A stretch of 64,000 nt of DNA, taken from an uncultured Lachnospiraceae bacterium. GTDB lineage: Bacteria; Bacillota; Clostridia; Lachnospirales; Lachnospiraceae. Location: assembly GCA_947165025.1 (NCBI GenBank), contig CAMUYQ010000007.1, positions 1 through 64,000 of the forward strand, given 5' to 3'. How positions within the stretch are numbered: position 1 is the first letter of the stretch; each line of letters opens with the position of its first letter. The notes below the pieces were generated by a model. That model was not told the DNA's origin. It made no database searches and was given only the letters and a program-made list of their open reading frames with translations. This document shows positions 63,149 through 64,000 of the stretch, piece after piece. The position numbers were made by a program, and so were the translations under genes.

Positions 63149-63177
63149 ATTATAAACCACCACATATTGAAATGCAA
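63149..63177 (-). promoter_or_regulatory. Promoter for the 1258-residue surface protein gene
   Basis: TTGCAT (63172-63177) and TATAAT (63149-63154) on the minus strand with a 17-base spacer; leader of about 140 bases. Confidence 0.7.
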
Positions 63178-63313
63178 GAGGTTGTTTAATCACGCAGTGA
63201 CATTTTGTGATTCACTTATAATGACTCTGGGATCACCCCAAATGGTCCAGAATTTATTCAAAATTTATAAAGAAATATTTCCGGTTTTATCGACTATCTG
63301 AGTCAATCAGCTT

Positions 63314-64000
63314 CTACAGCTTCCAGATATCCTCGTTGTACTGGGCGATGGTGCGGTCTGATGAGAAGAAGCCGGCCTTTGCGATGTTGACGAGCATCTT
63401 CTTACCCCACGCGCCTCTCTTTTCGTAGTCGGCAAATGCTTTGTCCTTGACTGCGATGTACTCTTCAAGATCGAGAAGCGTCATGAACCAGTCTTTGTTG
63501 ATGAGCTCCTTCTGCAGTCTCTCAAGGTTTTCCTTGTGACCGACCTTGAGCACTTTCTTATCGGTGATAAAATCAACCGCTTCCTTTATCACTTTGCTCT
63601 TCTTGTAATAATCCTTCGAAACATACGCGCTCTTTGCGTACAGGTCAATGACCGTATCGGAATCCTTACCGAATACATATATGTTGTCATCTCCGACAAG
63701 ATCATGGATCTCTACGTTCGCGCCGTCCATTGTACCGAGCGTAACGGCACCGTTGAGCATGAACTTCATGTTTCCTGTTCCGGAAGCTTCCTTTGACGCA
63801 AGGCTGATCTGCTCGGAGATATCGCATGCGGGGATGAGCTTCTCGGCATAGGTAACGTTATAGTTTTCGACCATAACGACCTTCATGTGATCCTTCACAT
63901 CCGGGTCATTGTTAATGATCTCCTGCAGGCACAGTATCAGATGAATGACATCCTGCGCGATGACATAGGCAGGCGCTGCCTTTGCACCGAATATGAAAGT
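63314..64000 (-). CDS. glgP: Glycogen/starch phosphorylase, C-terminal part
   Basis: The last 228 residues of a glycogen phosphorylase; the gene starts beyond the right edge. The reading frame continues to the end of the window with [16 protein letters not shown]. The pyridoxal-phosphate lysine lies in [16 protein letters not shown], and [13 protein letters not shown] is the following family block. The enzyme releases glucose 1-phosphate from glycogen or maltodextrin. The end ([12 protein letters not shown]) is the normal C-terminus, so the gene is complete on this side. No clear terminator is visible in the 136 bases before the next promoter. Confidence 0.95.
   Translation of the reverse strand, partial: TFIFGAKAAPAYVIAQDVIHLILCLQEIINNDPDVKDHMKVVMVENYNVTYAEKLIPACDISEQISLASKEASGTGNMKFMLNGAVTLGTMDGANVEIHDLVGDDNIYVFGKDSDTVIDLYAKSAYVSKDYYKKSKVIKEAVDFITDKKVLKVGHKENLERLQKELINKDWFMTLLDLEEYIAVKDKAFADYEKRGAWGKKMLVNIAKAGFFSSDRTIAQYNEDIWKL

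Noticed and set aside
1-64000. tRNA or rRNA genes.
   Set aside because: No cloverleaf with a GGTTCRA-type T-loop and no rRNA-like stretches were recognised by eye; a tRNAscan run would settle it.

Overview
The window looks like a chromosomal segment of a Firmicute of the Lachnospiraceae (Butyrivibrio / Pseudobutyrivibrio / Coprococcus-like). The grounds are the rho, rpmE, DUF1385, prmC, prfA gene neighbourhood, clostridial families of unknown function (DUF4250, DUF4364, DUF6062, DUF4153, DUF6020), AGGAGG ribosome binding sites, sigma-A promoters with 17-base spacers, and moderate GC. No rRNA, tRNA, CRISPR array, prophage or insertion sequence was seen. Family names come from reading the proteins; no search was run.

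Layout. 1-5.8 kb: start of a Cache-type sensor, a GH13 alpha-glycosidase, endonuclease IV, a Rad3-type helicase with a nuclease-like N-terminus, and an HPt protein. 5.9-10.8 kb: an apparent operon of a phosphoribosyltransferase, metF, a free-standing methionine synthase activation domain and a shortened metH. 11-15.3 kb: two large membrane proteins and a Sel1-like protein. 15.4-16.5 kb: a TetR regulator with a small membrane protein, preceded by seven tandem 13-base repeats. 16.6-30 kb: a long minus-strand run: rpmE, DUF1385, prmC, prfA, a heterodimeric ABC exporter, a K+ channel, a hybrid histidine kinase, an HD-GYP protein and UDP-glucose dehydrogenase. 30-35 kb: an HD-GYP protein with a CBM2-like outer domain and a DUF4153 membrane protein, lying between rpmE and rho. 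35-45 kb: DUF4364, DUF4250, GH2 beta-mannosidase, uracil/xanthine permease, an RsmF-like methyltransferase, TetR plus DUF6062, and a Ktr/Trk potassium uptake pair. 45-53.3 kb: a GLUG-repeat surface protein, an MMPL transporter and NAD(P)HX repair. 53.4-63 kb: two small proteins (one with a double-glycine leader and a zinc ribbon) and two related large surface proteins flanking a GGDEF, EFR1, PilZ cluster. 63.3-64 kb: the end of glycogen phosphorylase.

Themes. Cyclic-di-GMP signalling recurs: one GGDEF protein, two HD-GYP proteins, one degenerate GGDEF domain and one PilZ protein, close to envelope and surface genes. Glycan use is represented by GH13, glycogen phosphorylase, beta-mannosidase and a CBM2-like sensor. 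Potassium handling appears twice.

The most unusual feature is a family of five long intergenic hairpins (8390-8519, 8546-8685, 27747-27881, 30082-30214, 33471-33662). They share a core, but each carries its own locus-specific inverted arms, and each single or leading copy starts just after a stop codon in the same orientation relative to the upstream gene. Other points are three genes that appear leaderless, a REP-like palindrome read in frame inside rsmF, an attenuator-like leader before the largest surface protein, and the double-glycine zinc-ribbon peptide.
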